The notes: generated by a model from the sequence alone, not told the origin. DNA of 64,000 bases from Lachnospiraceae bacterium (GCA_910574285.1 CAJTAL010000003.1:124001-188000); one strand, 5' to 3'; positions 1 through 8,875 are shown, counted from the first letter of the stretch. Translations and numbers: made by a program.

Positions 1-99
1 ATACGCCATATCCGTGAAAAAGTCGAGATCAATCCGAAGAAACCAAGATATGTAAAGGTGGTGTGGGGTATTGGATACAAGATGGAAAAATATTGTTGA
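1..99 (+). CDS. OmpR-family response regulator, C-terminal end (partial)
   Basis: Frame 1 is open from the first base to TGA at 97-99 and reads 32 residues. They contain IRHIREKVEINPKKPRYVKV followed by VWGIGYK, the recognition-helix end and beta hairpin of an OmpR/PhoB winged-helix domain. The receiver domain and most of the DNA-binding domain lie outside the window. The histidine kinase start overlaps this 3' end by 29 bases, the usual translational coupling of a two-component pair. Family assignment is firm; the signal sensed is unknown. Confidence 0.85.
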   Translation: MRHIREKVEINPKKPRYVKVVWGIGYKMEKYC

Positions 100-1423
100 G
101 GAGGTCTATGGTGTCTATAGCAGGATACATATGCCGGGATTATTTATGACCCTTATGGGGATGATTGGATTTTGGATTATGATTATATACAGGGGCAGAT
201 ATTCCACGCTGAACATCTATTCCTTTGGAATCTTGGGCAATCTTTGCTTAGGGATTGGAATATCGCTTCTTTTAAAGAAATATCTAAGCAGTCAATATCA
301 GGATTGGAGCGGCGGGGAGGGACATGATTATGCAGAATGGAGTACCGCGAAAGGGGAATCGTTAAAATGGCTGTATAAGATCGGAGGCGTCTGGGGTCTG
401 ATGGCAGCCGGGTATATGTGTTTCCTTGTGGAAAGTAAGGGCCTGTGGGGGAACTATGACGAAGGATACGGGACAGGATACATTATTATCATTACACTTT
501 TGATTCAATTGCTTATCTGTCAGAATGTGATCGAACTCTTTTGGCATAGGAAGCTTGACGGCGTCATTGAGTATGCCGCGGAGCATATGGAGAAGCTTCA
601 GCAGATACGCCTTCAGGAGGCGATGGAGATTGAGAGAAAGAGTCTTGAGAAGGTGTCGCGCAGCGACCAGCTGCGGATCGATCTGATAACCAATGTATCC
701 CATGATCTGAAGACGCCTCTTACTTCTATCGTCGGTTATATTGAGCTGGTCAAGAAAGAAGAGTTAAGCGACGTAGTGCAGGATTATGTGGACGTAATCT
801 CTTCCCGGACAGAAAAACTGGGAGAGATGATCAACAGCCTGTTTTCGCTGGCAAAAGCAAGCAGCGAGAATGTAGAGCTTCATAAAGAGAAGTTTGAGGT
901 AAATCGTCTGATTGAGCAGATTTTTGCAGATATGGATGATCGGATCAAGGAAAGCGGCCTTAAATTCGTGCCGCTGCTTACGGAGGAGAATACGGAGATT
1001 TGTTCGGATAATATGTACTTCTACCGTATCTGCCAGAACCTGATTGAGAATGCGCTGAAATATTCCGCAAAGGGGACCCGTGTATTCGTAAAGACATATC
1101 TTAAGAATTTACGAGAAGAAAACGGGAAGGAATATGGGAAAGAGCAGGATGCAGACAGTGATATATCCCGCGGCCAGCCGGTATCTGAACCGATGGAGAA
1201 TATCAGGATCGAGGTAACCAACACGGCGGGCTATCTCATGGATTTTACAAAGGAGGATATAGTAGAGCGCTTTGTGCGCGGAGACCAGGCAAGAACCAGT
1301 GAGGGTAACGGGCTGGGCCTGGCGATAGTAAGCTCATATACGAAAGCCCTTGGGGGAGAATTTGATATAAGGATTGATTGCGATCAGTTCAAAGCATGTT
1401 TGGAATTCTCAAGGTCTGATTAG
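71..1423 (+). CDS. Membrane sensor histidine kinase, VanS-like group
   Basis: A 450-residue kinase that should autophosphorylate on histidine and pass phosphate to the response regulator ending at base 99. The N-terminal third holds about four hydrophobic segments (near residues 25-40, 50-65, 100-118 and 135-155) with no large extracellular domain. A dimerisation/H-box (NVSHDLKTPLTSIVGY) is near residue 210, an N-box (ENLIENALKYS) near 330, and a G2 box (GNGLGLAIVSS) near 415. The D-x-G-x-G G1 box is replaced by NTAG, a divergence I believe occurs in this clostridial subgroup. The start is TTG at 71, after AAGGTGGTG; the next in-frame ATG at 131 has no good ribosome site. No van resistance genes are nearby, so glycopeptide sensing is not implied. 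Confidence 0.88.
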   Translation: MDTRWKNIVEEVYGVYSRIHMPGLFMTLMGMIGFWIMIIYRGRYSTLNIYSFGILGNLCLGIGISLLLKKYLSSQYQDWSGGEGHDYAEWSTAKGESLKWLYKIGGVWGLMAAGYMCFLVESKGLWGNYDEGYGTGYIIIITLLIQLLICQNVIELFWHRKLDGVIEYAAEHMEKLQQIRLQEAMEIERKSLEKVSRSDQLRIDLITNVSHDLKTPLTSIVGYIELVKKEELSDVVQDYVDVISSRTEKLGEMINSLFSLAKASSENVELHKEKFEVNRLIEQIFADMDDRIKESGLKFVPLLTEENTEICSDNMYFYRICQNLIENALKYSAKGTRVFVKTYLKNLREENGKEYGKEQDADSDISRGQPVSEPMENIRIEVTNTAGYLMDFTKEDIVERFVRGDQARTSEGNGLGLAIVSSYTKALGGEFDIRIDCDQFKACLEFSRSD

Positions 1424-1433
1424 GTCTGTATTT

Positions 1434-1471
1434 GAGGCTGCTGCAGAATGTGATAATTTTGCAGCAGCCTC
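1434..1471. terminator. 12-bp perfect hairpin between convergent genes
   Basis: GAGGCTGCTGCA (1434-1445) and its exact complement (1460-1471) form a 12-bp stem with a 14-base loop, between the end of the kinase gene (+) and the end of the symporter gene (-). There is no clear T-run on either side, so it is a weak or factor-assisted bidirectional terminator at best. Confidence 0.5.
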
Positions 1472-1484
1472 ATACGTTCTGGTG

Positions 1485-2861
1485 TTATAACTGTCTGTTC
1501 AGCGCTCGCTCACTGCGAAGTTTTTCATTAGCGCCTTCTACATTCATCCTTGAGAGAATCAGCATGATGATAATATTAATGATCAGAGGGAGCCACAGAT
1601 ACATGATGTGCAGCATATTGATGCAGGATTCCGGCTGAACTGCGAGTTTGCCGTCAAACTTACTGAATTCCAATAACCAGCCCGCTACGGCCGTACCGAG
1701 CCCTCCGCCCAGCTTTACTCCCAGAGAGGTGCAGGAATACATGGTTCCGTCCACTCTCTTTCCTTTTGTCAGGTAAGTGTACTCCGAGCAGGATGCGATC
1801 ACCGCGTTCATATCTCCCTGCCACGGGCCCTGGCCGAGGGCCGCCAGGGCGGTAAATGCCAGCATCAGGGGAACGCTTCCTATATAACCGGCGAAGACTA
1901 CAAGGGCTCTGCCGACGACGGCGATCATGTATCCTCTCAGATTAAGCTTGTACATTCCTTTCCATCTCCCGACGAGGGCAGGCGTAAAGACTAACGCGAT
2001 GATCAGAGGGATGTTGAACGCCCATGAGAATACACCGTAGAGATTCTCATTCTTTAGTACATATGTCATGTAGTAGATACCGGAATTGATCATGGCTCCG
2101 TATAACTGTTGCAGGATGTAGACGCCGCAGATCATCAGGTAGAACTTGTTGTTTATGAGAATGCGGAGAGCTTCGACTAATCCATATTTTTCTTCTTTTG
2201 ATTTATTCTCATCATTTTCATTGAGTTCGCTTTCCGGCAGCTCTTTTACGGAAAGAGCTGAGAGTGTATTGATGACCAGGCCGATCACCGAATAGACGAT
2301 TGCGACGGTTCTCCAGGCCGCCGCGCCGCCGCCGCATTTTGCAACAAAGCCGATAGTGACCGACTGGATGAACAAGCTGGTGGAAAAAGCAAAGATGAAT
2401 CGGTAGGATCCCATCTGAACCCGTTCTTTGCTGTTCTTTGTTACCAGCGAAGTGAGGGCGGAATAAGCGATATTATTCGCCGTATAGAATACGCCGTTTA
2501 ATAAAGTATAGGCAATGAAGAACCATGCGTACTGCGCCGTTGCTCCCCAGTCCGCGGGAATAGCGAAGATTGCCGCAAGCGTAACCGCACAGCCGATATA
2601 GCCGTACAGCATCCAGGGTCTTGCCTTTCCGAGACGGCTGTGGGTCTTGTCGATCATGGCGCCGAAGAAGATATCCGTGAAACCGTCAAATAATTTTGAG
2701 ACAGCGATCAATGTGCCTACAATACCTGCCGAGAGACCAATCGTGTTGGTCAGATAAATCATGACAAACGAGGACAGGAATGCATATACTACATTTCCGG
2801 CAATATCTCCGGAACCGTATCCTACTTTGTTATACCACTTTAAATAAGTCTTTTCTTTCAT
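1485..2861 (-). CDS. GPH-family (MelB-like) sugar:cation symporter
   Basis: A 458-residue integral membrane protein with about twelve hydrophobic segments. It has the GPH signature near the N terminus (GYGSGDIAGN) and the loop FDGFTDIFFGAMIDKTHSRLGKARPW, which resembles the MelB/XylP/LacS family motif D-x-x-x-D-x-x-x-G. It probably imports a galactoside with H+ or Na+ across the cytoplasmic membrane. I place the start at 2861, where GGAG lies 8 bases upstream; an upstream in-frame ATG at 2891 lacks a ribosome site. It follows the beta-galactosidase gene by about 50 bases on the same strand, so the two very likely form one operon in which it supplies substrate. The exact sugar is inferred from the neighbour only. 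Confidence 0.88.
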   Translation of the reverse strand: MKEKTYLKWYNKVGYGSGDIAGNVVYAFLSSFVMIYLTNTIGLSAGIVGTLIAVSKLFDGFTDIFFGAMIDKTHSRLGKARPWMLYGYIGCAVTLAAIFAIPADWGATAQYAWFFIAYTLLNGVFYTANNIAYSALTSLVTKNSKERVQMGSYRFIFAFSTSLFIQSVTIGFVAKCGGGAAAWRTVAIVYSVIGLVINTLSALSVKELPESELNENDENKSKEEKYGLVEALRILINNKFYLMICGVYILQQLYGAMINSGIYYMTYVLKNENLYGVFSWAFNIPLIIALVFTPALVGRWKGMYKLNLRGYMIAVVGRALVVFAGYIGSVPLMLAFTALAALGQGPWQGDMNAVIASCSEYTYLTKGKRVDGTMYSCTSLGVKLGGGLGTAVAGWLLEFSKFDGKLAVQPESCINMLHIMYLWLPLIINIIIMLILSRMNVEGANEKLRSERALNRQL

Positions 2862-2912
2862 ATAATGTACTCCATATTTGTTCAAACACATTGCCGATAG
2901 GCAAATTAATTA

Positions 2913-5900
2913 TTAAGGTGTCATAAATGGTATTAATTTAAACTCAAAACAAAATCTTGTATCGTCGAAGCAATATTGGCTCAATACTTCGGGACCGCAG
3001 CTGTTGGAACCGATACCGTTTTGCGCATAATCCAGACATAGTATGGAGCTTCCTGATTCTTCTAATTCAAAGTTATGGGCTTTCTTTTCCAGTTCTTCCT
3101 GTGAGTAGACGGACGCATGGAAAGAGAATGTATGCTCTGAGACGGCGATAATTCCGAACTGTCCGCTGCTGATCTTCACATAGTCACAGTCAAAATGGCT
3201 GCCGTTCTCCTGAGGGCGGATATAATCCTCGTGTAATTCCCTGATCTTTGCGCTGTATAGTCCGTGGCTGGACGCCCTGTGTTTATCACGGTAACTTTCG
3301 CAGGGACCATAGCCGTAATACAATACGTTCTCGAGTTCCTCCGGAAGGAAGAGACGGATTCCGAACCTGGGCAATGCGGGAAACTCATCGTTTTTGACAA
3401 TGTCCAGCGACGCTTTGATACCGCCGTTGTTATCGATGACCCAGACTGCCCGGATATCCAGTATACGCTGTACGGCAGCCGCGGATACGGACATGTTGCT
3501 GGTGATCACGATGCATTCATTGGATTCTTCGACGGCAGTTTCGTAGGCTCTGGTACAGGCTTCGTGGAAATGTGCTTTCTTCCATTCAGCCTTTATATAC
3601 ATATCGTTGTCTGTCGGGGCTCTCCAGATGTTAATCTCCATCGGACTGTCCAGATATTCTCTGCCGCCATAACGGATGCTTTTGAATAATCCGTTTTTCT
3701 TGCTGTAGACGTAGGTGAAGTCTTTGCAGTCCAGGATTATCTCACGGTCAGTCTCAGTCACATTGACGGAAACGCCCGGGCATATTTTTTGTTCCAGCCA
3801 CCTGACAGCCGTCTGGTTCCGGCCGTCTTCATTTTCCAGCAGAATCTCGTCAAAGCCGAGTATATGGCCTGCCGGAACGAGAGGGGATTCGTTCAGGAGC
3901 CGGTATGTGAGTTTCAGATAAGCCTTCCCGGTTCCTGGAATCGTCAGGTTGAGTGCCGCGGTGGCTTCGCCGTGAGGTTTAACAGATACTGCCGGAACAT
4001 TTCCGGCGTCGATACAGACGCCGTCGCAGGTTACTTCATAGCAGACAGACGCATAATCTTTAAGATCCGTAAAATCAAGATAGTTATGAAGTTTTAATTC
4101 TTTCGTTGCCGGGTCGTAGGAGAGAGCCCTTGCCGGACGGTGTACGTTTTTGTATTCGAGCAGTCCGGTGTGAGGCGTACGGTCCGGATAGACGAGACCA
4201 TCCATACAGAAATTACCGTCGTGGATGGTTTCGCCGTGATCTCCGCCGTAGAGGTATCGGGATCTTCCGTTCCTGGATTTCCCGGCGTAGACGGCGTGGT
4301 CGCACCACTCCCATACAAATCCGCCGCACATAATATCATGGTTTTGAATCAATTGAAAATAATCTTCAAAATCTCCGGGGCCGTTTCCCATAGAGTGTCC
4401 ATATTCTACCAAAAGAAACGGTTTGCACGCATCCTTTTCGAGATATTCCTCGATCTCTTCAAAAGGAGGATACATTCTGCTGTACAGGTCAAGATCGGAA
4501 TAATCATAGGTTATGTCGTAGTTGCGGTATCGGGCGCTTTCGTAGTGCGTGATTCTTTCCGGGTCAAATTCCTTCGTCCACCGGAGCGCTTTCTCAAAAT
4601 TGCAGCCGTAGGCGCTTTCATTTCCCATAGACCACATGAGGATGCACGGACGGTTCTTATCACGCTGGACCATAAGGCGTACACGGTCCAATATAGACTC
4701 CTCCCATACCGGATTGTCTGCGATACTTTTGTTCCAGCCTTTGAATCTGTTATAATCTGTGTCTTCTTTGTAATAGATCATGCAGGGGCCGTGGGCCTCG
4801 ATGTCCGCCTCGTTCATGACCATAAAGCCGTATCTGTCGCATAGCTGATAGAAATAAGGGGCGTTCGGATAGTGACTGGAACGGATGGTGTTAAAATTAT
4901 GCTGCTTCATCATAGCGAGATCTGCCGTAAGCTGTTTTATGTTGATGGTGAAACCAGTGACAGGATTGGAGTCATGCCGATTGACGCCGTGGAATTTTAC
5001 CTTCTGCCCGTTCAGGAAGAGGATGTTATCTTGAATCTGAATGGTTCGGAAGCCTACGTGATCCGTGATAGTTTCGTTCTCCGTCTCGATGACAAGCGTA
5101 TATAAGACGGGGGTTTCTGGGTTCCATAATGTGGGGTTTTGTACCTCTAAAGAGATGTGGTTTGACTTTGTTTCACCGGATGTTATGAGCCGGTTTTGAG
5201 GATCGTAGATCGCTGCCCTTGTATAAACGGGCTGATCCATATAAGAGATATCCAGACTGACTTCGGCTTTTTCTTTGCCGATTGTGGTTGTGATATGGTA
5301 GTCGCTGACAGATTGCTCTGGCCTTTGCAGCAGATAGACGTCCCGAAAGATTCCGCTCATACGGAATTTGTCCTGGTCTTCCAGATAACTGCCGTCGCAC
5401 CACTTCAAGACCAGAACGGCGAGGGTATTCCTTCCGTCCTTTATTGCGGCCGTAACGTCAAATTCGCTTGTTGCATGGGAGACCTGGCTGTATCCGATGT
5501 AAGAGCCGTTAAGCCATACATAGAAACAGGAGTCCACGCCTTCAAAATTCAGATATGCCTTCGGCGCCGAGGGGTCTTTCTGGTAATCGAACCTGTGGAC
5601 GTACGCGCCGCAGGGGATATCCTGAGGAACATACGGCGGATCAAAAGGAAAGGGATATCTGATGTTGGTATACTGGTGGGAATCGTATCCATACATCTGC
5701 CAGACGCCGGGTACTTTCAGATTATCGAAAGCAGACGTGTCGTAATCGGGATCGAAGAACGGGTCTTCTACATCGCAGACACTTTCGAAGTATCTGAATT
5801 TCCAGTTGCCGTTCAGGAGCATCATACGATCGGACGCTTCTCTGTGTTCGGCCAGGCAGTCCATTCTCTTTGACGCGGGAATATAGTATGCTCTGGGCGG

Positions 5901-5954
5901 CATGGTTCCGTCATGCAGAATGGTAAGATCTTCGTAATATCTTGGTACTGTCAT
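2913..5954 (-). CDS. lacZ: GH2 beta-galactosidase (LacZ type)
   Basis: A 1013-residue glycoside hydrolase family 2 enzyme, close to the roughly 1020 residues usual for LacZ. It hydrolyses beta-galactosides such as lactose in the cytoplasm. The order is a jelly-roll sugar-binding domain, Ig-like domain, TIM barrel, second Ig-like domain and Bgal small-chain domain. The acid/base glutamate is in MWSMGNES (E446 from the chosen start) and the nucleophile in LLVEYGHSMGN (E517); HGVNRHD and the MNEADIEAHG strand are also present. No signal peptide is seen. The start at 5954 follows AAGGAGGATGCACAA; a farther in-frame ATG at 5987 is not supported. It is the first gene of a leftward operon with the symporter, divergent from an AraC regulator. 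Confidence 0.95.
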   Translation of the reverse strand: MTVPRYYEDLTILHDGTMPPRAYYIPASKRMDCLAEHREASDRMMLLNGNWKFRYFESVCDVEDPFFDPDYDTSAFDNLKVPGVWQMYGYDSHQYTNIRYPFPFDPPYVPQDIPCGAYVHRFDYQKDPSAPKAYLNFEGVDSCFYVWLNGSYIGYSQVSHATSEFDVTAAIKDGRNTLAVLVLKWCDGSYLEDQDKFRMSGIFRDVYLLQRPEQSVSDYHITTTIGKEKAEVSLDISYMDQPVYTRAAIYDPQNRLITSGETKSNHISLEVQNPTLWNPETPVLYTLVIETENETITDHVGFRTIQIQDNILFLNGQKVKFHGVNRHDSNPVTGFTINIKQLTADLAMMKQHNFNTIRSSHYPNAPYFYQLCDRYGFMVMNEADIEAHGPCMIYYKEDTDYNRFKGWNKSIADNPVWEESILDRVRLMVQRDKNRPCILMWSMGNESAYGCNFEKALRWTKEFDPERITHYESARYRNYDITYDYSDLDLYSRMYPPFEEIEEYLEKDACKPFLLVEYGHSMGNGPGDFEDYFQLIQNHDIMCGGFVWEWCDHAVYAGKSRNGRSRYLYGGDHGETIHDGNFCMDGLVYPDRTPHTGLLEYKNVHRPARALSYDPATKELKLHNYLDFTDLKDYASVCYEVTCDGVCIDAGNVPAVSVKPHGEATAALNLTIPGTGKAYLKLTYRLLNESPLVPAGHILGFDEILLENEDGRNQTAVRWLEQKICPGVSVNVTETDREIILDCKDFTYVYSKKNGLFKSIRYGGREYLDSPMEINIWRAPTDNDMYIKAEWKKAHFHEACTRAYETAVEESNECIVITSNMSVSAAAVQRILDIRAVWVIDNNGGIKASLDIVKNDEFPALPRFGIRLFLPEELENVLYYGYGPCESYRDKHRASSHGLYSAKIRELHEDYIRPQENGSHFDCDYVKISSGQFGIIAVSEHTFSFHASVYSQEELEKKAHNFELEESGSSILCLDYAQNGIGSNSCGPEVLSQYCFDDTRFCFEFKLIPFMTP

Positions 5955-5979
5955 TTGTGCATCCTCCTTCTTTAGAATA

Positions 5980-6061
5980 TGTATCATTTGATAGTATTAT
6001 ATGGATTCCGCTTAAGGAAGTCCATAAACACAATTAGACAAAACATGCAGTAAATGATACA
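5980..6061. promoter_or_regulatory. 10-bp inverted repeat in the lacZ/araC divergent region, candidate operator
   Basis: TGTATCATTT at 5980-5989 recurs as its exact complement AAATGATACA at 6052-6061. One arm is downstream of the lacZ -10 box and the other overlaps the -10 box of the AraC gene. A paired site in a shared divergent promoter is the layout expected for an AraC-type regulator, but binding is inferred. Confidence 0.4.
5996..6024 (-). promoter_or_regulatory. Predicted sigma-A promoter of the lacZ-symporter operon
   Basis: Reading leftward, TGGACT (6019-6024) is followed after 17 bases by a perfect TATAAT (5996-6001). The -35 box is poor (4 of 6), which suits a promoter needing an activator such as the adjacent AraC protein. 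Confidence 0.5.
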
Positions 6062-6063
6062 AT
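6034..6063 (+). promoter_or_regulatory. Predicted promoter of the AraC-type regulator gene
   Basis: TTAGAC (6034-6039), an 18-base spacer and TACAAT (6058-6063). The -10 box overlaps one arm of the inverted repeat at 6052-6061, which would allow autoregulation. Confidence 0.45.
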
Positions 6064-6127
6064 ATATCTAATAGAAGAAAACGGCAGTTTACCATGGGAT
6101 GGCTGCCGGAACAAGGAGGCGGAATAT

Positions 6128-6994
6128 ATGTATCTGAATACCGGTTATTTAAATAATTCCCGAATAGATTTTAAAGACAGGTCAAGACCGCTGATTGTGG
6201 GGAGCTGCGGGACTTATAAACTTCTTACATGCCCCAGGATGCCGACTTACCGTCCCCGGGGGAGACTGGATTTCCAGATTATATATGTATCTGCCGGATC
6301 TGCACATTTTCATTTTGGCCATGCAGAAAATGATACGGTAGTTACGGCGGGGAATATGGTGCTGTTCAGGCCGAAGGAATTCCAGAAGTATGAATATTAT
6401 GCCGCCGATCAGACGGAGGTGTACTGGGTTCACTTTACCGGAGGAGATGTGACGAATATCTTGAGGAAATACGGGGTCAAGGATGATATGCGTGTATTTT
6501 ATACAGGTACTTCTCTGGAATATGAAAGAATATTTAAGAGGATGATCCTGGAGCTTCAGCGCTGCCAGAGCGATTATGAGGAGATGCTGACGATACTTCT
6601 TAAGCACCTTCTTATTCTCATACACAGAAAGCTCTCGAAGCCTCGTATCTTGAAGAATGAATATCTGGAAAATGAGATGGAGACAGCGGCTCAATATTTT
6701 AACGACCAATACAACACAGAGATTCATGTGGAAGAATATGCCGCGTCCAGGGGCATGAGCATCAGTTGGTTTATCCGTAATTTTAAGGCATATACAGGTA
6801 CTACGCCGATGCAGTATATCGTCTCTGTCCGTATCGCGAATGCACAGGTACTGCTTGAGACGACAACGTATACGGTATCGGAGATCGGCCGTATCGTAGG
6901 ATATGAGAATCCGCTGTATTTCAGCCGTATGTTTCATAAGCAGAAGGGATTCTCACCGACAGAGTACAGGAAGAAGCACAAAGGAGAGGTCTGA
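6128..6994 (+). CDS. AraC-family transcriptional regulator of the lac unit
   Basis: A 288-residue protein. The first 150 residues form an AraC-type cupin effector domain, with GRLDFQIIYVSAGSAHFHF and the strand EVYWVHFTG. The last 95 residues carry two helix-turn-helix motifs: VEEYAASRGMSISWFIRNFK, then TVSEIGRIVGYENPLYFSRM ending in GFSPTEYRKK, the AraC/XylS C-terminal signature. The ATG follows ACAAGGAGGCGG, a strong ribosome site. It is transcribed divergently from lacZ with about 170 bases between the starts, so it most likely activates the lacZ-symporter operon in response to a galactoside. The effector is not identifiable from sequence. Confidence 0.9.
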   Translation: MYLNTGYLNNSRIDFKDRSRPLIVGSCGTYKLLTCPRMPTYRPRGRLDFQIIYVSAGSAHFHFGHAENDTVVTAGNMVLFRPKEFQKYEYYAADQTEVYWVHFTGGDVTNILRKYGVKDDMRVFYTGTSLEYERIFKRMILELQRCQSDYEEMLTILLKHLLILIHRKLSKPRILKNEYLENEMETAAQYFNDQYNTEIHVEEYAASRGMSISWFIRNFKAYTGTTPMQYIVSVRIANAQVLLETTTYTVSEIGRIVGYENPLYFSRMFHKQKGFSPTEYRKKHKGEV

Positions 6995-7100
6995 GGTTAT
7001 CTGCCTGAGCTCTTTGTTGTGTTAATAGAGTATACAGTATCAATTAGAGTAAATAAAAAAATGAAAATATTTTAAAATAGAAAGTTAAGTCTATAAAACG

Positions 7101-7129
7101 TTGACTTTGGGTAAAGGATAGAATATAGT
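7101..7129 (+). promoter_or_regulatory. Strong predicted promoter of the XRE-ImmA-PIN module
   Basis: TTGACT (7101-7106), exactly 17 bases, then TATAGT (7124-7129), 37 bases before the XRE start codon. It is followed by the short repeat TATAGTTATAGATAGAG, a possible site for the XRE protein itself. Confidence 0.6.
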
Positions 7130-7165
7130 TATAGATAGAGAAAAGAATTTTGGAGGTCAATGATT

Positions 7166-7513
7166 ATGAATAATACTATTTTCAAACAAGTAGGAAATAA
7201 TATACAAATTATTTTAACACGACAGGGGAAGACGCAGCAGTTTCTTGCAGAGCAATTATGTATTTCAAAACAAGTTATGAATAAGATTATCTCAGGAACA
7301 AAAGCAATCAATGTAGCAGAAATTAGTAAGATTGCTGGTGTTTTGAATGTATCTGTAGATAGTCTTCTTACAGTCGAAACAGAACAAAAGCCGATGCATA
7401 ATCTGAGTTTTATGGGACAGGTAGAGAATGAAAAGACGAAAGAACAAATTAAAATTTTGCAGACAGTTATAGATGAAATTTTGATGTTGGAGGATTATGC
7501 TGATGCAAAATAA
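7166..7513 (+). CDS. XRE-family helix-turn-helix regulator / antitoxin-like protein
   Basis: About 115 residues. The first 70 are a lambda-repressor-like HTH_3 domain (GKTQQFLAEQLCISKQVMNK then the IAGVLNVSVDSLL helix). The tail is helical and has no recognised fold. Two ATGs are possible, 7160 and 7166; GGAGG at 7152-7156 is 3 bases from the first and 9 from the second, so 7166 is preferred. The 3' end overlaps the peptidase gene, so the two are translationally coupled. In related modules the XRE protein represses its own operon and is cleaved or controlled by the ImmA/IrrE peptidase; that role here is inference. The gene is much richer in A and T than its flanks. Confidence 0.8.
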   Translation: MNNTIFKQVGNNIQIILTRQGKTQQFLAEQLCISKQVMNKIISGTKAINVAEISKIAGVLNVSVDSLLTVETEQKPMHNLSFMGQVENEKTKEQIKILQTVIDEILMLEDYADAK

Positions 7514-8309
7514 GAAATTAAATAAAAGAGATATACAAATTATTCAAAGACTTGCAAGAGAAAAGTTAATAGAATATTGTAAATTGAATGATGTAATTGG
7601 AACAGGCGTTTTTAGTATTTTAGAAAAAGATAATAAAGTGCTTTATTATCCCTTGGAAGATCAGCAAGTTTGGGGATTTTCGGAAATTATTAGAGGAAAA
7701 TCCTTTGTATGTATAAATACGTCTCTGCCGTATGATAAACAAGTATTTGCAGCAGCTCATGAACTTTATCATGTTTGGTTTGGTTCTTCTGGAGAAATTA
7801 TGATTTCAAAGGATTCGCAAGAACCGGACTCTGAAGAAGAAATAGAACTGTATGCAAATAGGTTTGCGGCAGAATTTTTGGTAAATGAAGAATTATTACG
7901 GCAAGAAATGAAAGTATTTGATATTGATAAAGATAGCCTGGGCACAAAGGAGATTGTTAAATTAGCAAATTTGTTCACGGTACCTTATAAAACTATGGCA
8001 AAAAGATTATATGAAACAAATATACTTTCCAGAAAAGAATTTGAAAAGTTCATGATAATTACAGATGAGCAAGTAGATATATGGTGCAATCGTTTAGGAC
8101 TGTCTGTTCCGGTACGGAAAGATAGAATTGGTCTTTCAAATTTAGTTGATAAGGCAATGAATTTGTATGAAAAGCATCTGATTACTTATGAGAAACTGGA
8201 ATATTTATTAGAGTTTGCTGAATTAACGCCGAAAGAAATGGGAATTGAAAGAGAAAGCGCTTATCAGCCGCCAACAGATGAGGAATTGGATGCAATTATG
8301 GAGGAATAG
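7503..8309 (+). CDS. ImmA/IrrE-family metallo-endopeptidase (COG2856)
   Basis: About 268 residues. The zinc-protease motif HELYH (in AAHELYHVWFG) and the downstream acidic helix EEEIELYANRFAAEFLV match the ImmA/IrrE family, which cleaves or displaces XRE-type repressors. The C-terminal third is unrecognised and ends acidic. Start: ATGs lie at 7497 and 7503, and GGAGG at 7489-7493 gives 9-base spacing to 7503, the same arrangement as the upstream gene. It overlaps the XRE gene and precedes the PIN-like gene by 2 bases, so all three form one transcript. In most of the COG2856 proteins I know the HTH is fused to the peptidase; here it is separate. Confidence 0.85.
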   Translation: MQNKKLNKRDIQIIQRLAREKLIEYCKLNDVIGTGVFSILEKDNKVLYYPLEDQQVWGFSEIIRGKSFVCINTSLPYDKQVFAAAHELYHVWFGSSGEIMISKDSQEPDSEEEIELYANRFAAEFLVNEELLRQEMKVFDIDKDSLGTKEIVKLANLFTVPYKTMAKRLYETNILSRKEFEKFMIITDEQVDIWCNRLGLSVPVRKDRIGLSNLVDKAMNLYEKHLITYEKLEYLLEFAELTPKEMGIERESAYQPPTDEELDAIMEE

Positions 8310-8311
8310 CG

Positions 8312-8875
8312 ATGAAATTAGAAAGGATTATTGTAGATGCTGATTTTTGTATAAAAATCGGTGCAAGTCCTAAATATCGCTATTTGGAGAGAATATTACC
8401 AGAACTTGCAGAAACGGTTTATATACACAAAAAAGTATATGATGAAATTATATTTCCGGCTTGTGCAAAAGAACAAATTGATGTTTTGAGGAAGCAAGGT
8501 GTTTTGGAAATTATTGATGAAAATAGTTTAGATCCGTTGGAGAAAGTAGTTTATCAGGGAACATATCAGTCACTTGCGAATGTGATGATAAATCCGAAAA
8601 GACCAAAAAAGAATCAAGGCGAAACTTGTTCTCTTGCAATGGCAAAGACGAAATCTATTCCATATTTTGCAACGGATGAAATGGAATTGCAGCCGATTAT
8701 TGATAAAATTCTTAATACTGGCATGAATGATATTATATGTTTGAGAATTGAAGATGTTATTCAGAGAATTAGATTGGGAGAAATAAGTGGATTTAAGCGG
8801 AAAGAGGCAAAAGTTTTATGGAGACTGGCAGGAAAACGCACAGATGTTTTTGATAAAGACATTTGGGCAATTTAG
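8312..8875 (+). CDS. PIN-like putative ribonuclease, third gene of the module
   Basis: A 187-residue protein. Acidic residues fall in PIN-domain order: D9/D11 in IIVDADFCIKIG, E104 in NQGETCSLAMA, and D122/E123 in PYFATDEMEL, with predicted alternating strands and helices. PIN proteins are Mg2+-dependent RNases and often toxins. Its ribosome site GGAGG lies in the last codons of the peptidase gene and the ATG is 2 bases after that stop. I do not recognise an exact family; a DUF4411-type PIN protein next to XRE-COG2856 genes is the closest arrangement I know of. Toxin, defence effector or regulator are all possible. Confidence 0.55.
   Translation: MKLERIIVDADFCIKIGASPKYRYLERILPELAETVYIHKKVYDEIIFPACAKEQIDVLRKQGVLEIIDENSLDPLEKVVYQGTYQSLANVMINPKRPKKNQGETCSLAMAKTKSIPYFATDEMELQPIIDKILNTGMNDIICLRIEDVIQRIRLGEISGFKRKEAKVLWRLAGKRTDVFDKDIWAI

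Noticed and set aside
71-1423. VanS-like kinase as evidence of a glycopeptide resistance locus
   Set aside because: No vanH, vanA-like ligase, vanX or vanY gene is present in the window.
2861-2891. Longer N terminus for the GPH symporter
   Set aside because: No ribosome site before the ATG at 2891, whereas GGAG is well placed before 2861.
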